Assembly: GCA_002238945.1 (NCBI GenBank)
Contig: MPNI01000005.1
Coordinates: 1 to 64,000 of the forward strand
Direction of reading: 5' to 3'
DNA: 64,000 nt
Source: Proteobacteria bacterium bin106
GTDB lineage: Bacteria > Bdellovibrionota_B > Oligoflexia > Oligoflexales > Bin106
The translations under genes and the position numbers were made by a program. Of the stretch, positions 56,513 through 64,000 are shown in pieces (the stretch's first letter is position 1; each line of letters begins with the position of its first letter). Below the pieces are notes generated by a model. That model did no database searches. It saw only the letters and a list, made by a program, of their open reading frames with translations, and was not told the DNA's origin.

Positions 56513-56680
56513 TTATGTCTTAACTTCTCGAATCTTTACCTGACTTACCGACTTAGTCGGCTTTTTCTTCTTAGCATTAGCCATAGCTTCTTCACGTAAC
56601 TGACGTAGCTTTAACTTTTTTTTGCGTTGTGATCGTCTCTTACGCACCAAGCGGGTTAAACGATTGTCGCCTTTCCCCAT
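56513..56680 (-). CDS. 55-aa highly basic protein in the ribosomal cluster (possible bTHX-like)
   Basis: Too short for the ORF track. ATG at 56680 is preceded by GTGGAGATGAGAT. The product starts MGKGDNRLTRLVRKRRSQRK and ends KIREVKT, with about 40 percent Lys/Arg. The MGKGD start resembles that of the small ribosomal protein bTHX, but the rest is longer and does not match what I know of bTHX. Its position between rpmB and rpsT, with short gaps on each side, supports a ribosomal role. Alternative: a lineage-specific assembly protein. Confidence 0.7.
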   Translation of the reverse strand: MGKGDNRLTRLVRKRRSQRKKKLKLRQLREEAMANAKKKKPTKSVSQVKIREVKT

Positions 56681-56693
56681 ATCTCATCTCCAC

Positions 56694-56930
56694 TTATTTT
56701 AAGGTATAACCAACTTTACGCACATAAGCATCTAAACCAAGTTTATCAATCGTTCTCATAGTTGAAGTTGCAACTCGAAGAGTATAAAACTTCTTACGAG
56801 ACTCTGAATAAAATCTTTTTTTCTGCAAATTAGGCAAAAAACGATGCTTAGTACGAATATGAGAGTGAGAAACCCTGTTACCCACTAAAACACTCTTCTG
56901 TGATGTCTGACATACTCTAGACATATGCAT
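56694..56930 (-). CDS. rpmB: 50S ribosomal protein L28
   Basis: L28 is a 78-aa large-subunit protein. MSRVCQTSQKSVLVGNRVSHSH is the usual opening (C..GK.p..Gn.vSHs), followed by TKHRFLPNLQKKRF and a C-terminal VATSTMRTIDKLGLDAYV. The track start includes two extra residues (MH); either ATG is possible. It is in a cluster with rpsR upstream and the 55-aa basic protein downstream, on the same strand. Confidence 0.94.
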   Translation of the reverse strand: MHMSRVCQTSQKSVLVGNRVSHSHIRTKHRFLPNLQKKRFYSESRKKFYTLRVATSTMRTIDKLGLDAYVRKVGYTLK

Positions 56931-57093
56931 GATCTCCTAACATTTTCTTTCTTATTTATACATTCACATTCACATTCACACTCACCCAAAACTGTTCATC
57001 TATACAAACTGTGTACATCTTAAGTTTTTATCACTTAGCATTCCCTTAGTATTATCTTTCTGGTTTATCCACAAGGTATGCCTTGTGCGTGTT

Positions 57094-57594
57094 TTAGGTA
57101 TTGTTTTGAGCTTGCTCTTCCATAGCATCTTGTAAAGTTTCTTGTAACACTGGAGACTTGGTATCATCACTTTGTGAATCTTGCTCAAATGAAGACTCTC
57201 TGTTTTCTGTATCTGCTGTATCTACATCACCTCGAGCTACATCACCCCGTGAAGGATGATTGCCACCTCTGACAAATGGACGATAACGCATGGATGCAGC
57301 CGTAAAAGTTTGGGCAATCTCACTCATCTCTCCCACAAATCCTTTTTCTTTTTCATGAGCCACTGAAATGGGAATCAATGCCAAATATCGAGCACGCTTG
57401 ACAGCCTTGGTAATAGCCAATTGCTGAGAATGAGTAGCACCAGAAACACGGCTTGGAATAATCTTACCACGCTCGGTGATGAATTTTTTTAACACATCCG
57501 GCTTCTTATAATCAATAACCATAGAGCTATCGAGCACTCGCTTACGCCGTATTGAAACACGCCGGCGACGTCTCCGTCTTTGATGAGCAACCAT
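57094..57594 (-). CDS. rpsR: 30S ribosomal protein S18 with a long acidic C-terminal extension
   Basis: The track begins at TTG (57612). The ATG at 57594 ([20 protein letters not shown]) with GAAGGATAAAG upstream is the better start, giving 166 aa. The S18 core is present: [42 protein letters not shown], and YLALIPIS. S18 is normally 75-90 aa. Here another about 80 residues follow, with [20 protein letters not shown] and an acidic Gln/Asp/Ser-rich end. The usual partners rpsF and rplI are not adjacent. The extension's function is unknown. Confidence 0.92.
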   Translation of the reverse strand: MVAHQRRRRRRRVSIRRKRVLDSSMVIDYKKPDVLKKFITERGKIIPSRVSGATHSQQLAITKAVKRARYLALIPISVAHEKEKGFVGEMSEIAQTFTAASMRYRPFVRGGNHPSRGDVARGDVDTADTENRESSFEQDSQSDDTKSPVLQETLQDAMEEQAQNNT

Positions 57595-58237
57595 AAAATC
57601 TTTATCCTTCAATATCTCAATAATCTAAGATCAACTGGGACACACAAACACTTCGCAATCACAGAACAACGTATACAGATATATAACCATATACGTACTA
57701 ACACATGTACTTATACACACTTATATACACACTTATATACACACTTATATACACACTTATACATATAAGTACATATACCAGAGTACTTAAACCAAAGTAC
57801 ATGCACCAGCATATGTGTAATGTATATAGCCCAGCTAACTTACAATAGCTAACTTACAATAGCTAACAAGTATAAGTAACTACTATAAGATACGGTCACA
57901 GCACTGACTCAACCAGCAGATGTCTCTTTATGTTTTATATTTCATTTAGCATTATTATAATATTATAACATTATAACTATTATCATTTGTCAGCTCTGTA
58001 AGCGTCAGTTTCGTCAATCATCAAAGCATACGCTTAACACATTCATGTCACTATTTACACAACCTATTTACACAACATGGAAAACTATAGCATATTTCCA
58101 CAAGCAGGCAAATGCCTTATGCTGGAGACCACACAACATGGTTTATTTATGTGTATGTCTATTATCTGTATGTCTATTATCTGTATGTCTATGTGGTCTA
58201 TTGTGTCTCATGTGTATATTATCTTACTATGTCTATT
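57595..58237. other. Divergent rpsR-priA intergenic region, about 640 bp
   Basis: AT-rich, with promoters for both directions expected. It holds the 12-bp repeat array (57712-57766) and, near 58140-58200, a 15-bp repeat of TATCTGTATGTCTAT type that keeps the priA frame open upstream of its likely start. No RNA gene is recognised. Confidence 0.45.
57712..57766. repeat. 12-bp tandem repeat, about 4 units
   Basis: ACACACTTATAT recurs every 12 bp about four times in the rpsR-priA intergenic region, ending in ACACACTTATACAT. Copy number could vary and alter promoter spacing. Confidence 0.85.
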
Positions 58238-60646
58238 ATGAGAGAGCCTATCAAAGTATATGTGGCTGTACAAAGACCTCCCTTCCTAGTCTATACCTAC
58301 ACGTATCATAAAGCTATCACTCCTGGTATTCGAGTGCATGTACCTTATGGCATGCAATCTATTGTGGGTGTAGTGGTGGATAAACCACGTGCTGAATTCT
58401 GTCCTCGTGGCCAAACCAAAATGGATAACACCATCAAACTTAAACCTATTCGCCAAGTCCTCGACATCACCCCTATCTATTCGCCAACTATGCTAGATCT
58501 TGCTCAATTCATGGCCTATTACTACATTCATCCTCTTGGAGATGTTCTTCGTACCATGCTCCCCCTTGGTTCTATGACCACGGCTCGTTGGGTTTATGTC
58601 TGCTCACAGACCATACTTCCTCCACCATCAAGCCACTACGCTCAAACTCTCACTAAGATATACCCCACTAAAAAAAAGTCTCTTAGCCAATCCACCTTCC
58701 ATAAGAAATTTCTTAAAATATGTAAGGATCAATCCATAGAAAGCCCTGCATCATTCCTTAAACAGCTCATGAGCAATGGTTACCTTAGTCTTGAGTGTAT
58801 GCCACGAACATTTCGCAAAAACAATCCTACAGAACATCAAACAGAAAACAGCCAAGATCATCAAATCTGCCAATGGAATGACCTCGATCAACTGGGTACA
58901 AAAGCGGCCAAAATCACCACAGATCGCATACACATCATAGAACAACGCCTCAAACCCTTAAACAAGGATCAAAGTCAAGTCTATTTAAATATCTGTAAAT
59001 CTCTTTGCTTAACACGCACTCAAGGTTTTCAAAGCCCTTGGTTATTACATGGTGTTACAGGAAGTGGTAAGACTGAAATATACCGCCATCTTATCTTAGA
59101 AATGCTGAGAGCTGATCATCACTCTCAAGCTCTTATTATGGTACCCGAAATATCTCTTACCCCACAGATCAGTGCCATCTTCAGCCATGCCTTTGGTGAC
59201 TTAGTTACTGTCATACATTCAGCTATGCCTCCTTCCACTCGCTGGCAAGTACTAGAAGCTGTACGCAATGAAAAAAAACGTATCTTGATTGGGCCCAGAT
59301 CCAGTATCTTTGCTCCCTTTTTTAGACTCAAACTGATCATCGTTGATGAAGAACACGATAGCTCTTACAAACAAGGCACAGGATTTCTCTATCAAGCCAG
59401 AGATATGGCCATTATGCGAGCAAAGTTGGAAAACGCTAGTGTCATACTCGGCTCAGCAACCCCAAGCTTAGAGTCATATCATCATGCCATAACCCAAAAA
59501 TATCAATTAGCCAGCCTACCTAAACGAGCGTTAGGAACAGCACTCCCCCTATCTCAACTAGAATACACCACAAGCTCCAGTACAAAAGGAGAGTACATAC
59601 GTCATCTAGAAGATCTCAAGAGCATTCCCCAACACAATACAATGATCTCAGAGAATATACTCGATGCCCTAAGAGAGAATCTAGCCAAAGGTAAGCAAGC
59701 CATGGTAGTAGTACATCGAAGAGGATTTGCTCATTATCTTATGGATATGAGCACTCAAGCCACCATCAGCTGCCCACATTGCAGCATCTCCATGAGCGTA
59801 CACCTAGAAAGTAAAAAACTGTTATGTCATTACTGTGATTACAATCAACACCTCGATGATGTTTTAAAAAATCACACCAACACCACCCTTGTTGCAGTAG
59901 GATATGGCAGTGAAAAAGCCTATGATCTCATTAAATATCATCTCCCCAAAGCTCGCTGTGCACGTATCGACTCAGATATCTCAAAAAAAACATCAAACAC
60001 ACTCACCAGCATCCTTCAAGCATTCAAAGAACAACAGATCGATATCCTCATCGGTACACAGATGATTGCCAAAGGACATGACTTTCCCAACGTAGCCCTT
60101 ACAGCTCTATTAGAAGTCGATGAAATATTAAGACTTGCTGATTTTCGAGCAGGAGAACGTGCCTTCCAACTTATTGTTCAAGCATCAGGACGATCAGGGC
60201 GAGGCAGCACACAAGGAAAGGTGTTTATACAAACATCACGCCCTCACCACCCCATCATACAAGAAGGGTTATCGCAAAATTACCAACGCTTCTTTAAACG
60301 TGAACAAAAATTCCGCTCTCTTTTTTCATACCCACCTTTCAGCAAAATCGTTCTATTCACACTATCTCATGAAAGTGAAGAAAAAATAGAATCCATCAGC
60401 CACATATTTCTTAAAAGAAAAGATCAACTTCTTAAATACGCCAAAAACACTCAATCCATAAAAATACTCGGCCCAGCAACTCCACAACTTGCAAAAATCA
60501 ACAACCAACAACGCAGAAACATCGTCATCAGTTCAAAAAACATCACCCAGCTGATAAATTTTTGTTACGAGCTTAAATATTGGTTTGAACATCAAAAAGA
60601 AAATGTCCACATACGCATAGATGTAGATCCTATACAAATGATATAA
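58238..60646 (+). CDS. priA: Primosomal helicase PriA lacking one zinc site
   Basis: PriA restarts stalled forks. The track opens at 58112 through a Tyr/Val-rich repeat (VYYLYVYYLYVYVVY) that is unlikely to be translated. MREPIKVYVAVQRPP at 58238 begins the 3'-DNA-binding domain, giving 802 aa. Helicase motifs: WLLHGVTGSGKTEIY, IIVDEEHDSSYKQ, LGSATPSLES, GTQMIAKGHDFPNV and QASGRSGRG. In the zinc region only CPHC and CHYC remain, 14 residues apart. The other four Cys of PriA (before CPHC and in the later CPxC pair) are missing. No Shine-Dalgarno is clear. Confidence 0.92.
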   Translation: MREPIKVYVAVQRPPFLVYTYTYHKAITPGIRVHVPYGMQSIVGVVVDKPRAEFCPRGQTKMDNTIKLKPIRQVLDITPIYSPTMLDLAQFMAYYYIHPLGDVLRTMLPLGSMTTARWVYVCSQTILPPPSSHYAQTLTKIYPTKKKSLSQSTFHKKFLKICKDQSIESPASFLKQLMSNGYLSLECMPRTFRKNNPTEHQTENSQDHQICQWNDLDQLGTKAAKITTDRIHIIEQRLKPLNKDQSQVYLNICKSLCLTRTQGFQSPWLLHGVTGSGKTEIYRHLILEMLRADHHSQALIMVPEISLTPQISAIFSHAFGDLVTVIHSAMPPSTRWQVLEAVRNEKKRILIGPRSSIFAPFFRLKLIIVDEEHDSSYKQGTGFLYQARDMAIMRAKLENASVILGSATPSLESYHHAITQKYQLASLPKRALGTALPLSQLEYTTSSSTKGEYIRHLEDLKSIPQHNTMISENILDALRENLAKGKQAMVVVHRRGFAHYLMDMSTQATISCPHCSISMSVHLESKKLLCHYCDYNQHLDDVLKNHTNTTLVAVGYGSEKAYDLIKYHLPKARCARIDSDISKKTSNTLTSILQAFKEQQIDILIGTQMIAKGHDFPNVALTALLEVDEILRLADFRAGERAFQLIVQASGRSGRGSTQGKVFIQTSRPHHPIIQEGLSQNYQRFFKREQKFRSLFSYPPFSKIVLFTLSHESEEKIESISHIFLKRKDQLLKYAKNTQSIKILGPATPQLAKINNQQRRNIVISSKNITQLINFCYELKYWFEHQKENVHIRIDVDPIQMI

Positions 60647-60660
60647 AGGCTATGAGGTTA

Positions 60661-63099
60661 TTAATATTTTGTCTTGTATTTGATTTCAATATAGGAACCA
60701 TTTTTACTGTCCTTTCCCGGGCCTCCCAGATCTGCAAAACTCTCACGATAGGATTCTCCCTTACTTTTGCATCCTAATTCCTCAAAATCACTAGGAGGAC
60801 GATCAATGTCCACTTTTCCATTACTCTTCACACCAAACTCATTAATTGTTTGGATAACACAAGCATTTTTTTTAGCATTTGCAACATAAATAGTTTTTAG
60901 ATTGCCAGGACTAATCTCCTTTATCAACTCAATAGATTGAATAGGATTCTCTGGTACTGGTTCTTTTTTAAATTTATAATCTGCAGCTATCCAATCAGAG
61001 ACAGCAGAATTTTCTTCTTTCACGTCATTAATAAACTTATCTATTTTTTCATCCCTACTTTTACAAACATGCGCGTTTATCCCACCGAAAAGTTTTGTCA
61101 TTTTTAAATATTCATGACCCACACGTCTTACATTACAATTTTGATAACTTTTGTATTCTGTTATATCACACACCTTTATGCATTTACCACTTAAATTAAC
61201 ATTATCAAGATTATAGGCACTATCGAAAATTCCTTTAATTTGAGTGTATGAAGATTTTGGTAGATCAATTTTAGATAGACTATCCTCTAATTTTCCACGA
61301 AAATTACTGCAAAATCCATTCATTTCACTACTCATTTGCATGTGGATATAAGAAGCATAGTCTCGCTTATCGCCCGGAGGTAAATGTTGAAAATACTTTT
61401 TATCACCATACTGCAACATAGTTACAAAATTATAAGGTATAGAGGTTTCTCGATCTCTATTACTATGAATTTCACAACGTTTTGGAATATCATTATAATC
61501 TCCATTATAATTACCCCTTTCCTCCTCGAATTGCTTGATGAACTCCCTTATTTTAGAATCGCGCTGAGCTGCAGGGTGACGTTTATAATATTCATAGAAT
61601 TTAAGAGGATCATTTTCACATAATATATTACATTTTGGTTTACTACTATACAACATTCTATTATATGGAATTGGAATGCCCCTTTCCATTGCCTGAATAT
61701 TAAAAGAAAAGTATATACTTTTAGAATCTTGACGAAGTCTATTCACATGCCTGTGAAGCTTAAGAGGAGTATTGATAATTTTTTGACTACTAGAAAAACA
61801 TAGGCCGTTCTTATAAAGATAATTATCCATGATTTTAAAAGAATCATTATGTTTGTATATTTTATCTATCCTATATTTCCTTGCATAACGAGTTAATATT
61901 TGACCTTCTTTTAAAGGATTACTACTATTAGTGCAATCGTTTGTATCTCCATTATCATCGCCGCCGACTACAAATGACCACACCTTAATACCCGGTATCC
62001 CTTCTTCTGAACCGTCTTCAACAGCTTTCTGATAGCGCATCTTCTCACTATCGCCTTTTGGTTGAAATATTCCACTGAAGTCACCCTTCTTTATATCTTT
62101 ACTTGCTCCAATAACGAGTTCCTGAAAATCTTCTTTATTCTTATGAGGTTGATATTTATCTTTACTTAATATCTCTTCATGCTTTCTATGTGCCCGCTCT
62201 CGCCTCTCACTCTCCCAGGCGGCTCTCAATAATCCTCCTCCTGCACCTGCACCAAGAACTGTAACTGCTGCTGCTGCACCTGATAAGCTAGCCATACTAA
62301 CAGCTCCTAATCCTCCTGTTAAACCCACCACCACAAAAGCTATGATCATACTGCTAAATAATCCTTTTTTAGGCGGAGGATACTTTTTTGAATCTTCTGT
62401 GGTAGAAAAGACAAATATGAAATGATAATTAGAATTAGGATTTTCATCTTTACCATAACGAGAAAAACTATGAAAAGTAACAGATTTATCCCCTTCCTTC
62501 GTATCCCCATTCTCTATCCAATTTATAGCAAATTCTAAAGCTCGAGTATGTTGTTCAGGAGGCCAGTTTATATCATATTGATAAAAACCTGTATTATAAT
62601 GTTCAGATAAATATTTGTTTATTCTATTTTCTTCACTTCGATCATATAAACCACTTGATAAAACACCAATTTTTAAACTAGCATGACCCTTCAACTCTTT
62701 CATAATCTTCTGAATATTATTTTTAACCTGTTCTTTAGGGCCATCTCCTTGATGAGGGTCAACAAACCACATCATATCAATCATAGGAGTATTACTATCC
62801 GCTTTTTCTTTCATAGTAATCCTATCTGTTTCTATATTAGGCGGCTCAGGATTAGACAAGGGTGGTGGGTTAGTACCTTCAGGCTCTGGTGTGGATCGAC
62901 TATTTTCAGTCTTTTTTGGTTGAACATCATCACTAGACACTACATCTTCTAGGTTTTCATCAGCTATATCACTTTGAATATGAAATGTCTTAGGCTTACT
63001 AGACCCTTTAGACTGACCAAAAGATATAGAGCCAGAGGCCAGTAAAATGAGCAAGAATGAAGAGATGCACACAGAAGTCATTAGACGTAAGAGAAACAT
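60661..63099 (-). CDS. Exported protein with a degenerate vWA-like module, membrane segment and Cys-rich C-terminal domain, 812 aa
   Basis: A signal peptide (MTSVCISSFLLILLASGSIS) is followed by a polar Pro/Glu linker. Around residue 108, MIDMMWFVDPHQGDG sits where vWA domains of similar lipoproteins have a D-N-S-G-S MIDAS motif, but the Ser ligands are gone. IMKELKGHASLKIGVLSSGLYD continues the fold. A Gly/Ala-rich hydrophobic stretch (FSSMIIAFVVVGLTGGLGAV and on) lies near 245-290. The C-terminal domain has many Cys, with KCIKVCDIT, NCNVRRVGHEY and IYVANAKKNACVI. It converges on priA with a 14-bp gap. It is a paralog of the next gene. Function unknown. Confidence 0.68.
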   Translation of the reverse strand: MFLLRLMTSVCISSFLLILLASGSISFGQSKGSSKPKTFHIQSDIADENLEDVVSSDDVQPKKTENSRSTPEPEGTNPPPLSNPEPPNIETDRITMKEKADSNTPMIDMMWFVDPHQGDGPKEQVKNNIQKIMKELKGHASLKIGVLSSGLYDRSEENRINKYLSEHYNTGFYQYDINWPPEQHTRALEFAINWIENGDTKEGDKSVTFHSFSRYGKDENPNSNYHFIFVFSTTEDSKKYPPPKKGLFSSMIIAFVVVGLTGGLGAVSMASLSGAAAAVTVLGAGAGGGLLRAAWESERRERAHRKHEEILSKDKYQPHKNKEDFQELVIGASKDIKKGDFSGIFQPKGDSEKMRYQKAVEDGSEEGIPGIKVWSFVVGGDDNGDTNDCTNSSNPLKEGQILTRYARKYRIDKIYKHNDSFKIMDNYLYKNGLCFSSSQKIINTPLKLHRHVNRLRQDSKSIYFSFNIQAMERGIPIPYNRMLYSSKPKCNILCENDPLKFYEYYKRHPAAQRDSKIREFIKQFEEERGNYNGDYNDIPKRCEIHSNRDRETSIPYNFVTMLQYGDKKYFQHLPPGDKRDYASYIHMQMSSEMNGFCSNFRGKLEDSLSKIDLPKSSYTQIKGIFDSAYNLDNVNLSGKCIKVCDITEYKSYQNCNVRRVGHEYLKMTKLFGGINAHVCKSRDEKIDKFINDVKEENSAVSDWIAADYKFKKEPVPENPIQSIELIKEISPGNLKTIYVANAKKNACVIQTINEFGVKSNGKVDIDRPPSDFEELGCKSKGESYRESFADLGGPGKDSKNGSYIEIKYKTKY

Positions 63100-63332
63100 A
63101 CAAACACCTATAATATGGCTTTAAAGATAGTTGACAATATAGAAGCATTTTATTAATTGTTTATATTTTACTATAAAATGATAATGATAAGATTACGTCA
63201 TCAATAATATGTATAAGTACTATATCAATGTATTTCATAGACCTTATTTTAAATTTCAATAATACTTAATTTAACTTTTTTATAATCTATCAAATTTATA
63301 AATCAAAAACTCACATCATTATATATAAATCT
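63100..63332. other. Spacer between the two paralogs
   Basis: 233 bp of very AT-rich sequence. It should contain the promoter of the 812-aa protein gene. No ORF or clear stem-loop is visible. Confidence 0.4.
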
Positions 63333-64000
63333 TTAATATGCTACAGCTCTATATTTGATTTCAATACGATCCCCCCCCTCGCTACTTCTTTCTTGATTAT
63401 CACTCAATTTACCTTTCAATTCTTTTAGCTGAGTAAGGTATTTCTTTCCATCACTTTCACAACTATTAAATTTAAAAGCATCTTTATCAAGTTTAAAACG
63501 AACTTTTCCATTGCCACGTAAAATATGTCTATTAATCACTTTGATAACACAAGAATGATCTTTATTATTTGCTACAAAAATATTATTTAAATTTCCATCT
63601 TTAGATTCTTTTATCAATTTAATAGACAAAACAGGATCTTTCGATACAAAAGTTTTTTCAGGCTCAAAAAACCCAGGCCTCCATTTTGTAAATTCCTTCT
63701 TCTTAATAGCCTTAATGAACTTATTTATTTTATTTTCACGATTTGTTTTAGCACAAACTGGCGCACTGAAGCCGCCAAAAAATTCTGTAAGTTTCTTATA
63801 CTCATGTCCTACACGCTTTGTGTTACAACCCCTACCTCCACGTGGCAAATCTACTTCCTGACACACTCTTATACATTTGCCTTCCAAATTAACGTCGAAT
63901 GAATTATCACGAGATTCTTCATATGCTTTGTTGTATGTAGTTTTTACAATATCTCTTTTAGTATTTTGTATTTCAGGACTATGTTTTTTTAATAATTCAG
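63333..64000 (-). CDS. Second Cys-rich exported-protein paralog, partial (runs off right edge)
   Basis: The track starts it at an internal TTG (63887), but the frame is open to the window edge. The extra upstream codons read KRDIVKTTYNKAYEESRDNS, aligning with SYTQIKGIFDSAYNLDN of the 812-aa protein. The shared C-terminal domain has GKCIRVCQEV, RGCNTKRVGHEYKKLTEFFG, IFVANNKDHSCVI and ends DRIEIKYRAVAY, paralleling SYIEIKYKTKY. It lacks its N-terminal half here; a signal peptide and vWA-like part would lie outside. A tandem pair at least; more copies may follow. Confidence 0.8.
   Translation of the reverse strand, partial: ELLKKHSPEIQNTKRDIVKTTYNKAYEESRDNSFDVNLEGKCIRVCQEVDLPRGGRGCNTKRVGHEYKKLTEFFGGFSAPVCAKTNRENKINKFIKAIKKKEFTKWRPGFFEPEKTFVSKDPVLSIKLIKESKDGNLNNIFVANNKDHSCVIKVINRHILRGNGKVRFKLDKDAFKFNSCESDGKKYLTQLKELKGKLSDNQERSSEGGDRIEIKYRAVAY

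Noticed and set aside
57595-58110. Replication origin near priA because of AT-rich repeats
   Set aside because: No DnaA-box cluster could be recognised and dnaA/dnaN are not nearby.
58045-58237. Upstream extension of priA through VYYLYVYYLY
   Set aside because: Sequence is a 15-bp repeat in an intergenic region; PriA similarity begins at about MREPIKVYV.

Overview
The window reads as a chromosome segment of a low-GC, Gram-negative bacterium. It has conventional housekeeping genes (dnaE, lepB, ychF, dnaG, rpoD, rpsT, rpmB, rpsR, priA, a CAU tRNA) and an unusually heavy load of exported lipoproteins and other secreted proteins of unknown function. Lipoboxes, a monofunctional peptidoglycan glycosyltransferase, M16-like and trypsin-like envelope proteins and a relic von Willebrand A module fit a proteobacterial or Bdellovibrionota/Oligoflexia-like lineage. 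This assignment is an inference and no species can be named from sequence alone.

Layout. 1-4.4 kb: edge of a trypsin-like lipoprotein gene, a TerB/TerB_C-type gene, and a chimeric pseudogene made of a YhaO/SbcD-like nuclease head and a TerB_C tail, all bracketed by two copies of a 132-bp direct repeat. 4.4-16 kb: a GHL10-type glycoside hydrolase-like protein, msrB, msrA, dnaE (ribosome-binding site buried in a perfect hairpin), an exported protein with 13 VKL repeats, a GT51 transglycosylase and a Ski2-like helicase. 16-18 kb: an IS1634/IS4-like transposase. 18-24 kb: three tandem paralogous exported proteins sharing a 109-nt stretch that is identical in all three. 24-29 kb: small lipoproteins, with one intact paralog, one frameshifted copy and one relic in series, then a stand-alone HsdR-N-like nuclease domain. 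29-35.5 kb: large repeat-rich lipoproteins, one with a possible NlpC/P60-CHAP-like core. 36-39 kb: lepB and a PfkB/adenosine-kinase-like gene. 39-45.4 kb: four tandem trypsin-like protease lipoproteins and a distant relative of the 18-24 kb family. 45.5-48 kb: ychF and a gene-poor stretch holding an IS1595-type transposase relic. 48-58 kb: repeat-rich lipoprotein, dnaG, rpoD with an enormous low-complexity N-terminus, tRNA, an M16-like protein, and a ribosomal-protein cluster. 58-64 kb: priA lacking one of its two zinc sites, then tandem cysteine-rich exported proteins running off the right edge.

Two themes recur. First, accessory envelope genes expand by tandem duplication, keep the export/anchor part nearly frozen and diverge elsewhere. 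Second, short in-frame tandem repeats (6, 9, 12, 24 and 30 bp) are inserted into coding regions, including two signal-peptide or N-terminal regions. Two genes absent from the ORF track were found by direct reading: the left-edge protease and a 55-residue basic protein in the ribosomal cluster.
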